Shown piece after piece: positions 14,391 through 16,496 of a DNA stretch of 16,496 nt. This stretch comes from Lachnoclostridium sp. UBA2905 (GTDB lineage: Bacteria; Bacillota; Clostridia; Lachnospirales; Lachnospiraceae). Below the pieces are notes generated by a model. It ran no database searches. It worked only from the letters and a program-made list of their open reading frames with translations, and was not told the DNA's origin. The stretch lies in the NCBI GenBank assembly GCA_002349525.1, contig DEDL01000010.1, positions 57,718 through 74,213 on the forward strand, written 5' to 3'. The first letter of the stretch is position 1, and each line of letters opens with the position of its first letter. The position numbers and the translations under genes were made by a program.

Positions 14391-16451
14391 ATGAAGGCAA
14401 CATTATCCTACAGGGTAAGGGAATACAAAAAAGCTGAAGATTATATTCCGGCAGATAAAAATATTTTTGAGATTATAGAAGAAATAGTACGTGGAGATGG
14501 AAAAGCAGTGTCTCCATATAATATAAATATCAATATAAAGAACATATCAGAAAATGAATTCAAGGGCGTAATATGCGTTAATGTAGATAATACAGCTGAT
14601 GAATATGTTTATAAAAATAATGCAGCAGGTGATCATGAGAATCATGAAAAGAGCCCATTAAATACCTTAGTATACGGCAAAGATGAACCTCAGGTTTTTA
14701 TGCCTGGGTTTATGTATGGAAGCAATAGGGCAGATGCACCTCTTGATGTTCCACGTAAATATCCAAGATTAAGGCCCTATTCTGACTTTCCGGCCTCCAA
14801 TTATTTTATGGTAAGGGGAGACAGGCTTTCACATCCTGCAGTGCTTGTATATGAAAAGGGAAGAGTTACAGGCTTTGATGCAAAGCCTTATGAGACAGAT
14901 TCTAAGGGAGAATTTTTGCGATTTAACGGCTATATGTGCAGTATGAATGAAGCTGGTGATCATATAAGCTGCGGATATACACTTGGCTATGAAAATGCAC
15001 CATGGCTTTTTATTCAGTCTACAACAATAGAAGACAGAAAAGAACTTTCCGAAGAAAATATAATTACAATAGGAGCTGGTGAGACCATATCATTTGCAAT
15101 AAATGTATATGATTATGAGGCCAGTGAAATGATAGATGTTCATGATGCAATAATAAACGTATACAACACCTACCACAAGGGCCCCCGTGTGGTTCCGGGC
15201 TTTGGGATAAAAGAAGCCATTGAAAATATTGCAGGAGCAATAAGCAAGGATGCATGGCTTCCTGAGAAGAACTGCTATTCAGGCTTTGTGTTTATGAATA
15301 AAGAAGGAGAGTATTCCTACAATGAATTAGGCTCCCTTTCTTGGACAAATGGCCTTTCTGTTGCCCTGCCAATGCTTCTTGCCGGAATACGTACAGGCAA
15401 CAAAACCATGAAAAAGCAGGCTGAAACCTTTATTGAAAGAGTAGTGCATGAAAGTATAAATGAAAAGTCAGGACTGCCATTTGATGCAGTAAATGATAAA
15501 AAATGGAGCACCCACGGCTGGTGGTTTGATAACATGCACACACCAGGGCATTCTGCTTATCTGGCAGGTCAGGCAATGTACTACATAATGAAGGCATATG
15601 AATACGAAAAGAGACTGTGTGATACAGTACATGAGGAGTGGCTTTCATATGTAAAACCTGTTTTGGAAGTATTTGAAGCCAACAAAAACAGGGCCCATGA
15701 ATATCCTTTTGTATTTTCAGAATATGATGGAAGCGGACTTGAATACGATTCCATGTCAGGAGCATGGTGCTTTGCAGCAATAGCCTATTATGAATACCTG
15801 ACAGGGGACAGGACATATATTGAAAGCCTTATAAAAAGCGAGAAACACTATTATGACAAGTTTGTAAAAAGGCTTGCTTGCTATGGTGCCCCTCTTGATA
15901 CAGATAAGGCAATTGATTCAGAGGGAATCTTAGCCTACATAAGAGGTGTAAGATACCTTCATGAGCTTGCCAGGGAAAATGATTCTCTTTCAAATGAGCT
16001 CATTTTGCACATGAAGGCAGGTCTTGACTACGAATTCACATACAAATTCTGCTACAATTCACCGGTAAGGATAAAGCCATTGAGCGACATAAAATGGTCA
16101 AGCTGCGGTGGAAGTATTACAAGCACCTGCAATCCGCATATTCACCCTATGTCAAGTACGATTGTGGACGAGATGCTATATTATTATAAACTGACCGGTG
16201 ACGAATATGTACATTTGCGTATGGTGGACACGGTTAGATGGGGATGCCAGACATACAATTTTATGGACGGCGAATACGGATATGGCAAGAAGGGCTGGAT
16301 GTCAGAGCGTTTCTGCTACAGTGAGGGACTTGTTACAGAAAAATACGAGGACGGAAGTCCTGCAAGCACATGGTTTGCACTTATGCCTTGGGCAGGAGCC
16401 AGCATAGTTGAAGGACTTACCGGAGATTATTATGATTCGGTGGTTAAGTAA
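14391..16451 (+). CDS. Uncharacterised (alpha/alpha)6-barrel glycosidase-like protein, cytosolic
   Basis: 686 residues, ATG preceded by AAAGGAG with 10 nt spacing, no signal peptide. I do not recognise a named family. Residues 1 to about 235 look like a beta-sandwich (alternating strands, with GFMYGSNRADAPLDVPRKYP and PASNYFMVRGDRLSHP). From about 240 onward the protein is mostly helical hairpins with aromatic loops, as in six-hairpin glycosidases: WSTHGWWFDNMHTPGHSAYL, GLEYDSMSGAWCFAAIAYYE, WSSCGGSITSTCNPHIHPMS and GCQTYNFMDGEYGYGKKGW. These conserved-looking Trp, His, Asp and Glu segments are likely to line a sugar pocket. Sandwich-plus-helical-barrel architecture occurs in GH127-type beta-L-arabinofuranosidases and in GH154-type glucuronidases, both relevant to arabinogalactan, but I cannot place it in either. 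Its own promoter suggests partly separate control from the genes before it. Confidence 0.65.
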   Translation: MKATLSYRVREYKKAEDYIPADKNIFEIIEEIVRGDGKAVSPYNININIKNISENEFKGVICVNVDNTADEYVYKNNAAGDHENHEKSPLNTLVYGKDEPQVFMPGFMYGSNRADAPLDVPRKYPRLRPYSDFPASNYFMVRGDRLSHPAVLVYEKGRVTGFDAKPYETDSKGEFLRFNGYMCSMNEAGDHISCGYTLGYENAPWLFIQSTTIEDRKELSEENIITIGAGETISFAINVYDYEASEMIDVHDAIINVYNTYHKGPRVVPGFGIKEAIENIAGAISKDAWLPEKNCYSGFVFMNKEGEYSYNELGSLSWTNGLSVALPMLLAGIRTGNKTMKKQAETFIERVVHESINEKSGLPFDAVNDKKWSTHGWWFDNMHTPGHSAYLAGQAMYYIMKAYEYEKRLCDTVHEEWLSYVKPVLEVFEANKNRAHEYPFVFSEYDGSGLEYDSMSGAWCFAAIAYYEYLTGDRTYIESLIKSEKHYYDKFVKRLACYGAPLDTDKAIDSEGILAYIRGVRYLHELARENDSLSNELILHMKAGLDYEFTYKFCYNSPVRIKPLSDIKWSSCGGSITSTCNPHIHPMSSTIVDEMLYYYKLTGDEYVHLRMVDTVRWGCQTYNFMDGEYGYGKKGWMSERFCYSEGLVTEKYEDGSPASTWFALMPWAGASIVEGLTGDYYDSVVK

Positions 16452-16480
16452 CTAATATAAAGATTATCAACTTAAACTTC

Positions 16481-16496
16481 GCACTTGAATAAGTGC
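16481..16496 (+). terminator. Possible terminator stem at the window edge
   Basis: GCACTT and AAGTGC pair over 6 bp around a GAAT loop, 30 nt after the stop codon of the last gene. The window ends at the base of the stem, so whether a T-run follows cannot be seen. Confidence 0.45.

Noticed and set aside
15064..15816. Minus-strand open frames inside gene 6
   Set aside because: They are antisense to a continuous, well-patterned coding sequence and have no ribosome sites or recognisable domains.

Overview
The window reads as a carbohydrate-degradation locus from a Gram-positive, low-GC Firmicute, most likely a gut or rumen Lachnospiraceae (Butyrivibrio, Roseburia or Lachnospira-like). This is inferred from A/T-rich codon use, strong GGAG-type ribosome binding sites, signal peptides with no LPXTG or SLH anchors, and secreted enzymes carrying lysine-rich Ig/Fn3-like modules. 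All six real genes are on the + strand and nearly fill the window.

Layout: (1) 45-3287, a secreted right-handed beta-helix enzyme resembling GH141, starting at TTG. (2) 3288-3730, an insertion-sequence remnant holding the 5' leader and about 85 codons of a minus-strand transposase. (3) 3751-7035, a secreted multi-domain GH59 (galactocerebrosidase-like) beta-galactosidase, apparently starting at a non-canonical ATT codon. (4) 7143-11180, a secreted LacZ-type GH2 beta-galactosidase with the same kind of basic C-terminal module as the GH59 protein. (5) 11211-12812 and (6) 12835-14244, two different GH43-type enzymes without signal peptides. (7) 14391-16451, a probable (alpha/alpha)6-barrel glycosidase of unknown family, also without a signal peptide.

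How the genes may work together (inference): three exported enzymes carry lysine-rich modules and could trim galactose-rich side chains at the cell surface. Three cytosolic enzymes, including two GH43s of a type often active on arabinose or galactose linkages, would finish the imported oligosaccharides. Arabinogalactan, or another galactose- and arabinose-decorated plant glycan, is the simplest substrate guess. No transporter or regulator lies in the window.

The non-coding DNA is notable. An exact 23-bp sequence lies 20-21 nt upstream of the starts of genes 1 and 2, and the second copy forms one arm of a long imperfect palindrome at the edge of the IS remnant. Two intergenic gaps hold A/T-rich tandem repeats of about 23-25 bp. 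The gap before the last gene has a near-consensus promoter overlapping three 23-bp repeats, followed by a strong hairpin just before the ribosome binding site. I found no CRISPR array, tRNA, rRNA or recognised riboswitch.
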